In this document: positions 8,731-16,465 of the stretch, in pieces
How positions within the stretch are numbered: the first letter of the stretch is position 1
How the letters are laid out: each line of letters starts with the position of its first letter
Assembly (NCBI RefSeq): GCF_000373985.1
Contig: NZ_KB893067.1
Location: 1 to 48,528 of the forward strand
DNA: 48,528 nt
Reading direction: 5' to 3'
Origin: Desulfobacter curvatus DSM 3379
Lineage (GTDB): Bacteria > Desulfobacterota > Desulfobacteria > Desulfobacterales > Desulfobacteraceae
The notes under the pieces: model-generated
Told to the model about the DNA's origin: nothing
The model's database searches: none
Seen by the model: the letters and a program-made list of their open reading frames with translations, nothing else
Translations under genes and position numbers: made by a program

Positions 8731-9384
8731 TTACTGGTTTATTGTCTTCTCCAACGGCGGCAGCATTTTTGCCTGCAACTTTGCTGTTTTGTTGATCATC
8801 CGCGCCATAACTTTGGCTTCATCGGTTGTTTCCGGCTGATAAGCAGTGGGCCACCACGACTGCACCGAAGGATCGGTCGCCAAGTAATCAAAATTTTCAT
8901 TGCCATACCTGAAATGGGCGTGCCTTAGAGAGTCCTCTCCATGCCCGTGAAACGGAAGAAAAATAAAATATTTAAATCCGCCCTGGATCATTTCTTCTGA
9001 ATCGGTTTTAAAAATCTGCCAGGTGACGTCATATTTCCCAGCTTTTGTACTGAGGCTGCCGACATAGACATAATCCCCGGTAAGCTTGTTGTCGATGATG
9101 ATCGTATTTTCATCCACAACGTTCAGGGATTTAAATTTCAGGGCATGCATGTCGTAAATATAGTCTTTTACCATTTCTTTTGTATACCCTTTGGGTGCGT
9201 GTTCCGTCACTTTCTCAAAAAACTTTTCTCCGGCATCACTGTCGTAAAGTTTGACAATGGATGCATTGTTTCCTTTCCATGGCGAGAGGTCGGTGATGCT
9301 CTCCTTTTCCTTATCTGCGGCAAATACTGTGCTGGAAAAAACGGATACAATCAAAAACAGGGAAATGGCCAATTTCTTTCTCAT
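8731..9384 (-). CDS. zinT: ZinT-family periplasmic metal-binding protein
   Basis: A protein of 217 residues. A signal peptide (about 1-22, ending STVFA) exports it to the periplasm. The mature part follows the ZinT/YodA (AdcA C-terminal) pattern: an N-terminal LSPWKGNNASIVKLY segment, a DMHALKFKSLNVVDENTIII stretch, then the metal-site region FLPFHGHGEDSLRHAHF (His146, 148, 155, 157) and a WWPTAYQPETTDEA tail equivalent to the family's NWPTYYP. Family members bind zinc or cadmium and hand zinc to uptake systems. There is no histidine-rich loop. AAGGAGAT sits just before the ATG. It has its own promoter block (9545-9611) matching that of receptor 1 and follows a methyltransferase gene on the same strand. 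No znuABC is nearby. Confidence 0.78.
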   Translation of the reverse strand: MRKKLAISLFLIVSVFSSTVFAADKEKESITDLSPWKGNNASIVKLYDSDAGEKFFEKVTEHAPKGYTKEMVKDYIYDMHALKFKSLNVVDENTIIIDNKLTGDYVYVGSLSTKAGKYDVTWQIFKTDSEEMIQGGFKYFIFLPFHGHGEDSLRHAHFRYGNENFDYLATDPSVQSWWPTAYQPETTDEAKVMARMINKTAKLQAKMLPPLEKTINQ

Positions 9385-9544
9385 TTTAGATCTCCTTAAG
9401 GATAAATTAAAAAAGTTAACATTTATAATATGGAATAAATAATCTCGCTGCCTGCAGCGATTCCTTCAAGCAGGTTGTTCCCGGCAATAAAAAATTCAAT
9501 CTGCCCGATCTATTTTGTATTTCAACTTCAATACTTAGCCAAAT

Positions 9545-9611
9545 CAAACTTATAATAAAATACAACCTTTTTTTACACCACCCAAAAACATTTTCACGTC
9601 ACTTTGCTACA
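9545..9611 (-). promoter_or_regulatory. Conserved promoter/operator block, copy 2 (zinT)
   Basis: It aligns base for base in spacing with 7072-7138: the CAAACTTATAATA core at 9545 and the 33-base far segment at 9579-9611 begin 34 bases apart in both. The far segments match at 29 of 33 positions. The minus-strand -10 would be TATTAT inside TTTTATTATAAG. This copy lies about 160 bases upstream of zinT, so the transcript has a long leader. It fills most of the 336-base gap between zinT and the methyltransferase gene; nothing else is recognised there except an AT-rich stretch (9417-9440). Confidence 0.65.
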
Positions 9612-9720
9612 AAAAAAAATCTTGATTCACAATTAATAGTTAGCTACGGCTTGTTTTTAAGTCGAGAATTACTAATTAATATAAAAACCTAATGGACAAC
9701 TGACCTTTCACGCTCACGGC

Positions 9721-10740
9721 TCAAAGTGCTTTCCTGGCAATATCCAGCTCCATAGGCATCATGGCGGTCCTTACGGTCTCACTTTCCACGGATGAAAAAC
9801 CAACGCGACGCATGGCTTCGGCTATTTCGCCACGGTTAAACATCAGGTCCGGGCCTGAAAACATCCAGGACATGCATCCCAATACATATGCCTTGGGACG
9901 GGTACGTTCATGTGTTAACCCATCCGCCAGGCTGACAAAGACGCCTCCCGGTTTCAGGGCATGATGGATTTTCTCAAGCATGGATTTCAGGTCAAAACGG
10001 ACGAAATTAAGTGTTGCACTGGCCCAAATCAGATCGTAATTTTCACCGATGGGATCTTTGATATAATCGCCTGCCATGGTTGTTATCCGGTCTGCCATTT
10101 CGTACTCGGCAATGAATTCCTCAGCCACTTTAACCACTGCGGGCCGGTCAAAGATCACCCCGTGCATACTAGCGTGTTCGGCCACAATGGCAATGCAGTG
10201 AAGGCCCGGGCCGCCACCGAGGTCCAGCATTTTCTTAAAGGATGAAAATCCTTTAATTTGCGAAACTCTGGTCGCCATTTGCTGGGCGGTTCCACCCCGT
10301 TCGTAGTTGGCCATGGACCGGGCATAGGCTTCCCAGACAGTTTCATCACTTATATCCACAGAATTTTCACGGGGTCCGAAGCGCACAATATGGCCCATAT
10401 CTCCAAGAACGGCTTGGGACATTTTATTCATCATGGAAAAGCCTTCGCCCTGATAGGCCGGACTCTGGCTGTGCAATACTGCCTGGGTATCGGGCTGATT
10501 GCCGTAACAGCCATTTTTTTTATCCAGCAGGCTTAACGCGGCCAGGCCGTCAAGCAAATACTGCGTATACACGGGATGGGTTTTCAACCTGGTCGCCACC
10601 GTTTCAGCGGATTGCGGTGTTGACAGACAATCGAAAATTTTCAGTTCAATGGCGGTAATAAGTAACTGGGTTCTCGTATAGCCATTAATGATGTCGTAAA
10701 GGTGATCTATTCGTGTATTCAAATCAGGTAATTTTTTCAT
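9721..10740 (-). CDS. Class I SAM-dependent methyltransferase (O-methyltransferase family 2-like)
   Basis: A protein of 339 residues. An N-terminal winged-helix dimerisation domain (residues 1-95) precedes a Rossmann methyltransferase domain with the SAM motif MLDLGGGPGLHC (about residues 168-179), an acidic ribose-binding position after VIFDRP, and the late motif LKPGGVFVSLAD. This is the layout of the O-methyltransferase/hydroxyneurosporene methyltransferase group. AAAGGAATT lies before the ATG, and the gene starts 47 bases after receptor 2 on the same strand, so the two are probably cotranscribed. The context suggests modification of an imported or exported metal ligand, but the substrate is unknown and no other biosynthetic gene (NRPS, nicotianamine synthase) is present. 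Confidence 0.82.
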   Translation of the reverse strand: MKKLPDLNTRIDHLYDIINGYTRTQLLITAIELKIFDCLSTPQSAETVATRLKTHPVYTQYLLDGLAALSLLDKKNGCYGNQPDTQAVLHSQSPAYQGEGFSMMNKMSQAVLGDMGHIVRFGPRENSVDISDETVWEAYARSMANYERGGTAQQMATRVSQIKGFSSFKKMLDLGGGPGLHCIAIVAEHASMHGVIFDRPAVVKVAEEFIAEYEMADRITTMAGDYIKDPIGENYDLIWASATLNFVRFDLKSMLEKIHHALKPGGVFVSLADGLTHERTRPKAYVLGCMSWMFSGPDLMFNRGEIAEAMRRVGFSSVESETVRTAMMPMELDIARKAL

Positions 10741-10787
10741 GTTGAATTCCTTTATCTACATTGTTCCTTCCGGGTCCACTTCATGTC

Positions 10788-12788
10788 TTAAAATCGGTAG
10801 GTAAGCTTTACGCCTAGTTCACGGGGATCGCTGTATGTCATATAAGTTTCTCCTTCACTTGAGTAATCTTCATCAAAGATGTTCTTACCATAGAGATAAA
10901 CATCCCAGTTTTCAGCTTCATACCCAATTTTGGCATTAATTAGTTGATAAGCATCTCTTTCATATGTATTTGTTCTTTCTAAATAAGTTTTTCCAACACC
11001 AATCAAATCAACTCCGATATAAAGGCCGTTCCCGGTTCGATATTGGCCACCTATGGCAAATGTATATTCAGGGACATTAGGCGCTTTATTATCGCTATAG
11101 TCGCCTGAGTCGTCCTGATATTCATCAAATTTTATATTCGTATAGCCAACGTTTGCCGTCATGGTGAATTGAGATGTGATTTTTACCTGTATTTCAAGTT
11201 CAGCGCCATAGGAGACTGCAGTAGCAGCATTGGTTATGTACGTCCATGGATCGATTGTCTCTGTCACCTGCATGTCATCTATATCCATGTAAAATAGTGC
11301 ACTGTTTACGATTAATCTGTTCTCAAAAAGTTGACTTTTAAATCCTATTTCATAGGACCACAGCTCTTCGCTATCATAGCTGTCATATTCCGAATCTGTA
11401 CTCATCGCATTGAAACCACCTGATCGGAAGCCTTTCGCAACCGTGGCGTACCCCATGACCTGTCCCGTTATGGCATAATCCACACTGAATTTAGGTGCAA
11501 AGTCATCCCAGGTATCATCAAAGGAGTTTCCGGAAGTATAATCTTGCATGTCTTTGTCCTGTATTTCATAACGAAGACCGCCAGTCACGCCAAGTTTGGG
11601 AGTTAATGCGTAACGAAGTTGCCCAAAAAGGGCGTAGGCTTCGCCCCCAAGTTCCCTATTTCTTGTCATAGAAGCCATTGTAACGTCAGTTGTATCCTCG
11701 TCTTTATCATAATAGATACCGGCAACCCAACTCATCTTCTCCGTATTTGATGATAACCTCAGTTCCTGAGCAATTTTGTCGTATTCGTTATTATTCGATG
11801 CAGGCCATAATGCAACGGGATTAAAATCATAATCAATATCAAACTCAGTTTTAGAAAAGCGGTGGGAGGTGATTGAAGTTACATTTAATGTATCATTAAA
11901 ATCGTAACTAACTTTTAAGGCTTGACTGTTGGTGTATGATTCCTCTTTGGTGTCAAGGTCAGAATATACTTCCCGGTCACCGGAAGCCGTCAGTCCCAAA
12001 GCGGCGGCACCATTTTTACTCAACCCCATGGTGTTGCCATCATTGTCATATTCGAGCTGGGAAAAAATTAAGCTAATATCAAGGTCGTCTATCGGCGTCC
12101 ATTTAAGTTGGCCTTTTCCATACCAATGTGCTTCATCGTTTGCCTCATCACCTGTGTACCCATTTCTAATGAAACCTTCTTTGTCGTAATATTGGCCTGA
12201 CAATCCAAAGAAGAGCTTATCCTGAGCAATCGGTCCGCTCAGGCTAAAAGCAATTTCTTTTTTATAATCCTCTCCACCATCAACCGAGATTTTTCCACGA
12301 TAAGTATTATCTGGTTGGCGGGTAATAATATTGATAACACCTACTTCGGCACTTTTTCCGTACAAGGTTCCTTGGGGACCACGTAACACTTCTACCCGCT
12401 CAATATTCTGCAATGTATCTTCATACCCAGCAAAAGTTAAAACTGGAATTCCGTCAATGAACATGGCGGTTGAAACACTTTTTGTTCCTAATTCAGCGGA
12501 CATCCCCCTCATAACAGGTCTTGCCGAACCTGAAACGCCTTGAGCGTTGATTACCAGATTGGGAACGTAATCGGTCAACTCGCTAATAGAAGAGATATTC
12601 TTGTCATCAAGTATCAATTCATCAAAAGCTGTGATGCTCATTGGAACGTCCTGGATATTTTCTTCCTGCTTATTTGCAGTTACAGTGATGGAATCCAACG
12701 ATATTTTCGATTGTTCACTCTCTGCTATGGATTGATTTATGGCAATCAAGATCGAAATAACTACGATGGCTGATTGAAAAATTTTCAT
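10788..12788 (-). CDS. FyuA-like TonB-dependent receptor 2
   Basis: An outer-membrane receptor of 666 residues. The start at 12788 is chosen because AAGGAG precedes it and a typical signal peptide follows (MKIFQSAIVVISILIAINQS...A); upstream codons are open but lack a signal sequence. It has the TonB-box-like DSITVTA, the plug motif VEVLRGPQGTLYGKSAEVG and VINIITRQPD, and a barrel that ends in an aromatic residue (KLTYRF). It is close to receptor 3 along its whole length (for example the shared DVYLYGKNIFDE / DIYLYGKNIFDE segment near the C-terminus), so these are tandem paralogues. The methyltransferase gene follows within 47 bases. It probably imports a metal chelate related to that of receptor 3. 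Confidence 0.88.
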   Translation of the reverse strand: MKIFQSAIVVISILIAINQSIAESEQSKISLDSITVTANKQEENIQDVPMSITAFDELILDDKNISSISELTDYVPNLVINAQGVSGSARPVMRGMSAELGTKSVSTAMFIDGIPVLTFAGYEDTLQNIERVEVLRGPQGTLYGKSAEVGVINIITRQPDNTYRGKISVDGGEDYKKEIAFSLSGPIAQDKLFFGLSGQYYDKEGFIRNGYTGDEANDEAHWYGKGQLKWTPIDDLDISLIFSQLEYDNDGNTMGLSKNGAAALGLTASGDREVYSDLDTKEESYTNSQALKVSYDFNDTLNVTSITSHRFSKTEFDIDYDFNPVALWPASNNNEYDKIAQELRLSSNTEKMSWVAGIYYDKDEDTTDVTMASMTRNRELGGEAYALFGQLRYALTPKLGVTGGLRYEIQDKDMQDYTSGNSFDDTWDDFAPKFSVDYAITGQVMGYATVAKGFRSGGFNAMSTDSEYDSYDSEELWSYEIGFKSQLFENRLIVNSALFYMDIDDMQVTETIDPWTYITNAATAVSYGAELEIQVKITSQFTMTANVGYTNIKFDEYQDDSGDYSDNKAPNVPEYTFAIGGQYRTGNGLYIGVDLIGVGKTYLERTNTYERDAYQLINAKIGYEAENWDVYLYGKNIFDEDYSSEGETYMTYSDPRELGVKLTYRF

Positions 12789-12842
12789 TTTCTTTCTCCT
12801 TAAGCTTAAGCGCAATAGCTCCACCCACAAAAACAATTCCGG

Positions 12843-12858
12843 CAAACTTATAATAAAA
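12843..12858 (-). promoter_or_regulatory. -10 core shared with receptor 1 and zinT promoters
   Basis: CAAACTTATAATAAAA on the plus strand (minus: TTTTATTATAAGTTTG) repeats the core found at 7072 and 9545. It is 54 bases before the receptor 2 start. The far 33-base segment of the other two copies is not present here; it is replaced by a different conserved block at 12891-12933. Confidence 0.55.
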
Positions 12859-12890
12859 ACAAGCTTTAGATAGGGAGATAATACATTATT

Positions 12891-12933
12891 AGGAGATGTA
12901 CTGGTAATTGGCTCTTTTTAATTGACCCGATCG
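12891..12933 (-). promoter_or_regulatory. Conserved upstream block of receptors 2 and 3, copy 1
   Basis: This 43-base segment matches 15258-15300 at 37 positions, including the runs TTTTTAATT and CCCGATCG. It lies about 100 bases upstream of receptor 2. It is probably an operator of an AraC regulator (araC2 is the natural candidate) preserved after duplication of the receptor unit. Confidence 0.55.
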
Positions 12934-12975
12934 TCTTTTTTTGTTCCAAAATTCAATATGTTTAGACCTTATTTG

Positions 12976-13026
12976 TTAAGAATTTTCACTGGCAGGTGTC
13001 AGCAGGACGGAGATTGAATATTTTTT
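12976..13026 (-). pseudogene. 3'-end remnant of an araC gene
   Basis: Reading the minus strand gives KKY, about ten diverged residues, then PASENS and a stop. This parallels the last residues KKYFGCLPSENFY of the intact araC2 at 15342. The DNA flanking it is also alike: AATTTTCACTG at 12981-12991 matches 15350-15360, and the segment between it and the 43-base upstream block is about the same length in both places. An in-frame stop lies directly upstream, so nothing functional remains. Confidence 0.55.
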
Positions 13027-13075
13027 TCATATCTCCTCCTCGCTTTGTATTTTGATATTTAAGTTTTTTGAAAAT

Positions 13076-15151
13076 CTAGATGCGGAAAGTCACCTGGAAG
13101 CCCACCTCTCCCGGATCGCTATAGATGGTGTAATACCCCCCATAGTACCCATAAGAATCGTATTCCTCGTCAAAAATATTCTTGCCGTAGAGATAGATAT
13201 CAAACTGCGCCGTCTCATATCCGATTTTGGCGTTGACTATTTGATAGGCATCCCGTTTATATTCGTTGGCTTTGTCAAAGTACATTTCACCATAACCAAT
13301 CAAATCCGCCCGGGCATAAAAGCCGTTTTCCCAACGGTATTGGGCGCCGATATTAAACGTATACTCAGGACTGTAGGTACTTTTGTTTCCCTGGTAATCT
13401 CCGGCAGTATCCTTGAAATCATCAAATTCAATGTCGGTATAGCCGAAACCGGCGGTTATGGTCAGGCCGGCGGTTATTTTGCCCATTAACTCCAATTCAA
13501 CCCCCTTACCGGTTGCTTCGGCTGCGTTGGTTACATAAGATTGAAGGGATGAAACCTTTTCCGACACCTGCATATCGGAAATATCCATCAAGTAAATGCT
13601 GGCGTTGACAATCAATCTGTTATTTAAAAAGGTATTTTTCACGCCGATTTCATAGGACCATAATTCCTCTTCATCGAAGGTGTAATATTGCGAATCTGTG
13701 GCCTGAAAATTAAATCCGCCGGCGCGGTATCCTTTGGATACGTTTAGGTACGTCATGGTTCCCGGCAAAGGACGGTATTCCAAGGCAAGCTTGGGACTTA
13801 TGGCCTCCCATGAATCATCGGCATCCTTTGCGTTGATATGATCTTGAAAGTCCTTTTCTGTTGTCTCGTAGCGCAAACCGCCGACAAGGCTGAACCGTTG
13901 GGACAGCGGATAGGTCAGATTGGTAAAAACAGCATACGTATTTCCATCAATATCCCTGTCAGTAACACTGATCATGCTCCCATAATCCGTCTTAAAGTCA
14001 TAATTTACCTCCTCCTTATCACCGTAGACGCCTGCAATCCACTTCACGCCGCCATTGTCATAGCTCAAGCGCAGTTCCTGGGACAATGTAGAGAATTGGT
14101 TGTCTTTATCCGTATGCGTTAAGGTTGCGCTGGTGAAATCAAAATCATTGGTAGCCTTGTCATCATAGACTCTTCTCGAGGTAACTGACGTCAATTCAAA
14201 CGCATCGTTGATTTCATAATTAATTTTAAGGGATTGGGATTGTTCCGAACCATTGTTTTCCGACTTTAAATTGGAAGAGACCTTACGGTACTCGGGCGCA
14301 GGCAACTGGTATGCCGACGCCCCATATTCTCCCAGGTTCATATGGGTCCCGCCTCCGTGGTATTCAAGTTGTGATGCAATAAAAGAGATATCCAATTGAT
14401 CTGTCGGGGTCCAGCGCAGATGTGCCCTGCCAAACCAGTGTTCTCTATCATCAGGCGCCTCCCCGGTTTCCGTATTTTCGATGATACCGTCTTTCTGGCA
14501 GAACTTTCCGGCAATCCCAATAAAAAATTTATCTGTTTGAATGGGACCGCTAAAGTTGATGGTATACGTTTGCGTTAAGCGGTCATCGTTCTCGGAAGAG
14601 AGCCATGTGCCAATATCGGCAGACAGGCTCCCTCTGAAGTCGTTGTCCGGTTGCCGGGTAATGATATTGATTACACCGGCTTCCGTGTTTTTCCCATACA
14701 AGGTGCCTTGGGGCCCCCTGAGCACCTCCACCCGTTCAATATCAAGAAATGTATTCTCAAATCCAAGAATTGACTGGATCGGTACACCGTCTATAAAAAG
14801 TCCGGTGGAAAGCGTCATCGTTTCAAAGGGGGCATGAATGCCTCTCATGGAGGGTGTATTCATGCCGGCCCCGCCTTCGTTAAACACCATTAAACTGGGG
14901 ACAAGATCAGCCAGATCCGACAAGGATTCAATTTTTGCGTCCTCAACTCCCTGGGCTGAGAATGCGGTGATCCCCATGGATACGTCCTGGATGTTTTCCT
15001 CCTGCTTTTGGGCGGTGACGGTTATGGTCTCCAGCGTTTTCGAAATTTTAGACTGATTTTTAAGCGTTTGTCCGGCCATGGCCGGGAGATGGGCTGAACA
15101 CAACAGAATTGCCGTTCCTACAATGATCATTGGTTTGACAAACAGATTCAT
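13076..15151 (-). CDS. FyuA-like TonB-dependent receptor 3
   Basis: An outer-membrane receptor of 691 residues with a signal peptide (about 1-26, ending PAMA), the TonB-box-like ETITVTA, the plug motif VEVLRGPQGTLYGKNTEAG and VINIITRQPD, and the C-terminal barrel strand QVTFRI. AGGAAGGTG precedes the ATG. It is the tandem paralogue of receptor 2 and lies directly downstream of araC2 on the same strand. Compared with receptor 2 the plug surface loops (FNEGGAGMNTPSMRGIH) differ, so ligand specificity may have moved. The family imports ferric or zinc siderophores; the exact ligand is unknown. Confidence 0.88.
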   Translation of the reverse strand: MNLFVKPMIIVGTAILLCSAHLPAMAGQTLKNQSKISKTLETITVTAQKQEENIQDVSMGITAFSAQGVEDAKIESLSDLADLVPSLMVFNEGGAGMNTPSMRGIHAPFETMTLSTGLFIDGVPIQSILGFENTFLDIERVEVLRGPQGTLYGKNTEAGVINIITRQPDNDFRGSLSADIGTWLSSENDDRLTQTYTINFSGPIQTDKFFIGIAGKFCQKDGIIENTETGEAPDDREHWFGRAHLRWTPTDQLDISFIASQLEYHGGGTHMNLGEYGASAYQLPAPEYRKVSSNLKSENNGSEQSQSLKINYEINDAFELTSVTSRRVYDDKATNDFDFTSATLTHTDKDNQFSTLSQELRLSYDNGGVKWIAGVYGDKEEVNYDFKTDYGSMISVTDRDIDGNTYAVFTNLTYPLSQRFSLVGGLRYETTEKDFQDHINAKDADDSWEAISPKLALEYRPLPGTMTYLNVSKGYRAGGFNFQATDSQYYTFDEEELWSYEIGVKNTFLNNRLIVNASIYLMDISDMQVSEKVSSLQSYVTNAAEATGKGVELELMGKITAGLTITAGFGYTDIEFDDFKDTAGDYQGNKSTYSPEYTFNIGAQYRWENGFYARADLIGYGEMYFDKANEYKRDAYQIVNAKIGYETAQFDIYLYGKNIFDEEYDSYGYYGGYYTIYSDPGEVGFQVTFRI

Positions 15152-15257
15152 TTCACCTTCCTTTTTCGTATGTATTATCGCTTTTTCATCTGAAGGGCAT
15201 AGTCACGAATGCTCCGGCACATGGCCCTCTTTGTAGATTGGCATATATTACATTTAT

Positions 15258-15300
15258 AGGAGAGGTGCTGGTAACTGGCTATTTTTAATTAGCCCGATCG
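15258..15300 (-). promoter_or_regulatory. Conserved upstream block of receptors 2 and 3, copy 2
   Basis: This matches 12891-12933 at 37 of 43 positions and lies about 105 bases upstream of receptor 3, between it and araC2. Read on the minus strand it contains GGCTA and TAGCC flanking an AT-rich centre, an inverted pair that is not kept in copy 1. Direct contact by araC2 is an inference from position. Confidence 0.55.
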
Positions 15301-15341
15301 TATTTTTTTAGTCCAGAGCATAATATTCTTTCAAGACTTAT

Positions 15342-16280
15342 TTAATAGAAATTTTCACTGGGCAGGCAGCCGAAATATTTTTTAAACGCCTTGGTAAAAT
15401 AGCTGGGGCTGGAATAGCCCACCGCATAGGCGGCTTGGGTGACATTCATCTGGCCATCCATCAAAAAATCCATGGCAGTTTCAAGGCGGCGGTTGCGCAG
15501 ATATTCAAAGGGTGTAACACCGTAAACAATCCGAAAACAGCGGTGCAGCTTACTGCGGCACATCCCAACGGACCGGGCCAATTGATTCAGATCAGGGCTT
15601 GTTTCCAGATCCCCAGCCAGCAGATGAGCTGCCTCCCGTATACGATTCAGGTCCGGGGCCGGTAAATGCCCGGTGCCTGGTTTCTGGTTGTCAACGTATT
15701 CAATTTGTTCGATTTTATGCGCAATCAGTTCCAGGGCTTTGCTTTCAAGAAAAAATGTTTTGGCCCATCCCTGGTATGGACAGTTAAATATGTGAAAAAT
15801 TGTGGCGCGCATGGCTGGTGTGATTTGGCCTTTATGGCAGAAGGCCCTGTTAGGCAAATTCTCAAGTTGCGACGGCAACCCTTTAGTTTCCCCTTCGGAA
15901 AAAGCGTAAAACCGCTTCAAATCCATTAAGATACTTATGTGCACAACCCGTTCCATATCTACGGTTTCGGTAAGGTCAACCAAATCTTTGAAACAATTAA
16001 AACCGGCGTGACCCGGCCCGATGTCTTTGCCTTTTTTTTGTCCCGACGAATATACTTGGCTGCAGCCTGACAAGCGGAATCCGAATCCAATGGGCGCAAA
16101 AGGGGGAACATACTCCAGGGTAACGGGACATTCAGGTGTATAGTCCATTATGATCAATTGCATCCCTGATTTGAGGGGAATACTTTTTATGTATCCCTCT
16201 CCCATGGAAGGGGGAAGACAAATCCGATTCGCTTTCGTGGGATTTACCAGGACTTGAGGCGCTATATATATCTTTTCCAT
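15342..16280 (-). CDS. AraC-family regulator 2 (PchR type)
   Basis: A regulator of 312 residues from the ATG at 16280; a TTG at 16334 and an ATG at 16325 in the same frame are alternatives, and no choice has a strong ribosome site. The N-terminal sensor begins IYIAPQVLVNPTKANR and includes a PPSMGEGYIK segment. The C-terminal AraC domain shows LNQLARSVGMCRSKLHRCFR, VYGVTPFEYLRNRRLE, and NVTQAAYAVGYSSPSYFTKA followed by KKYFGCLP. Its order (araC upstream of receptor 3, same strand) and the shared operator-like blocks make it the likely activator of receptors 2 and 3. A copy of its 3' end survives at 12976-13026. Confidence 0.85.
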   Translation of the reverse strand: MEKIYIAPQVLVNPTKANRICLPPSMGEGYIKSIPLKSGMQLIIMDYTPECPVTLEYVPPFAPIGFGFRLSGCSQVYSSGQKKGKDIGPGHAGFNCFKDLVDLTETVDMERVVHISILMDLKRFYAFSEGETKGLPSQLENLPNRAFCHKGQITPAMRATIFHIFNCPYQGWAKTFFLESKALELIAHKIEQIEYVDNQKPGTGHLPAPDLNRIREAAHLLAGDLETSPDLNQLARSVGMCRSKLHRCFRIVYGVTPFEYLRNRRLETAMDFLMDGQMNVTQAAYAVGYSSPSYFTKAFKKYFGCLPSENFY

Positions 16281-16465
16281 TTCAACAGATCTTTGGAAGC
16301 AAAGCCGAACAAACCGGTTACACATCCCAACCAACTATTCAACCCCATACGCCGCCGGAATCAACTATCTTCAATTTATATCATCTCATGAGGAACGCCT
16401 TATCTATCCGGCTGCCGGGGCAAGGATGCGACACCGTTTGAACAACTTTTTCTCCTTAATACAAT

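Noticed and set aside
9417..9437. Possible Zur box upstream of zinT
   Set aside because: TAACATTTATAATATGGAATA is only loosely palindromic and is explained equally well as AT-rich promoter DNA; a Zur profile scan would be needed.
12788..12845. Longer N-terminus for receptor 2
   Set aside because: The added 19 residues would bury the signal peptide and include the ribosome site AAGGAG, so the start at 12788 is preferred.
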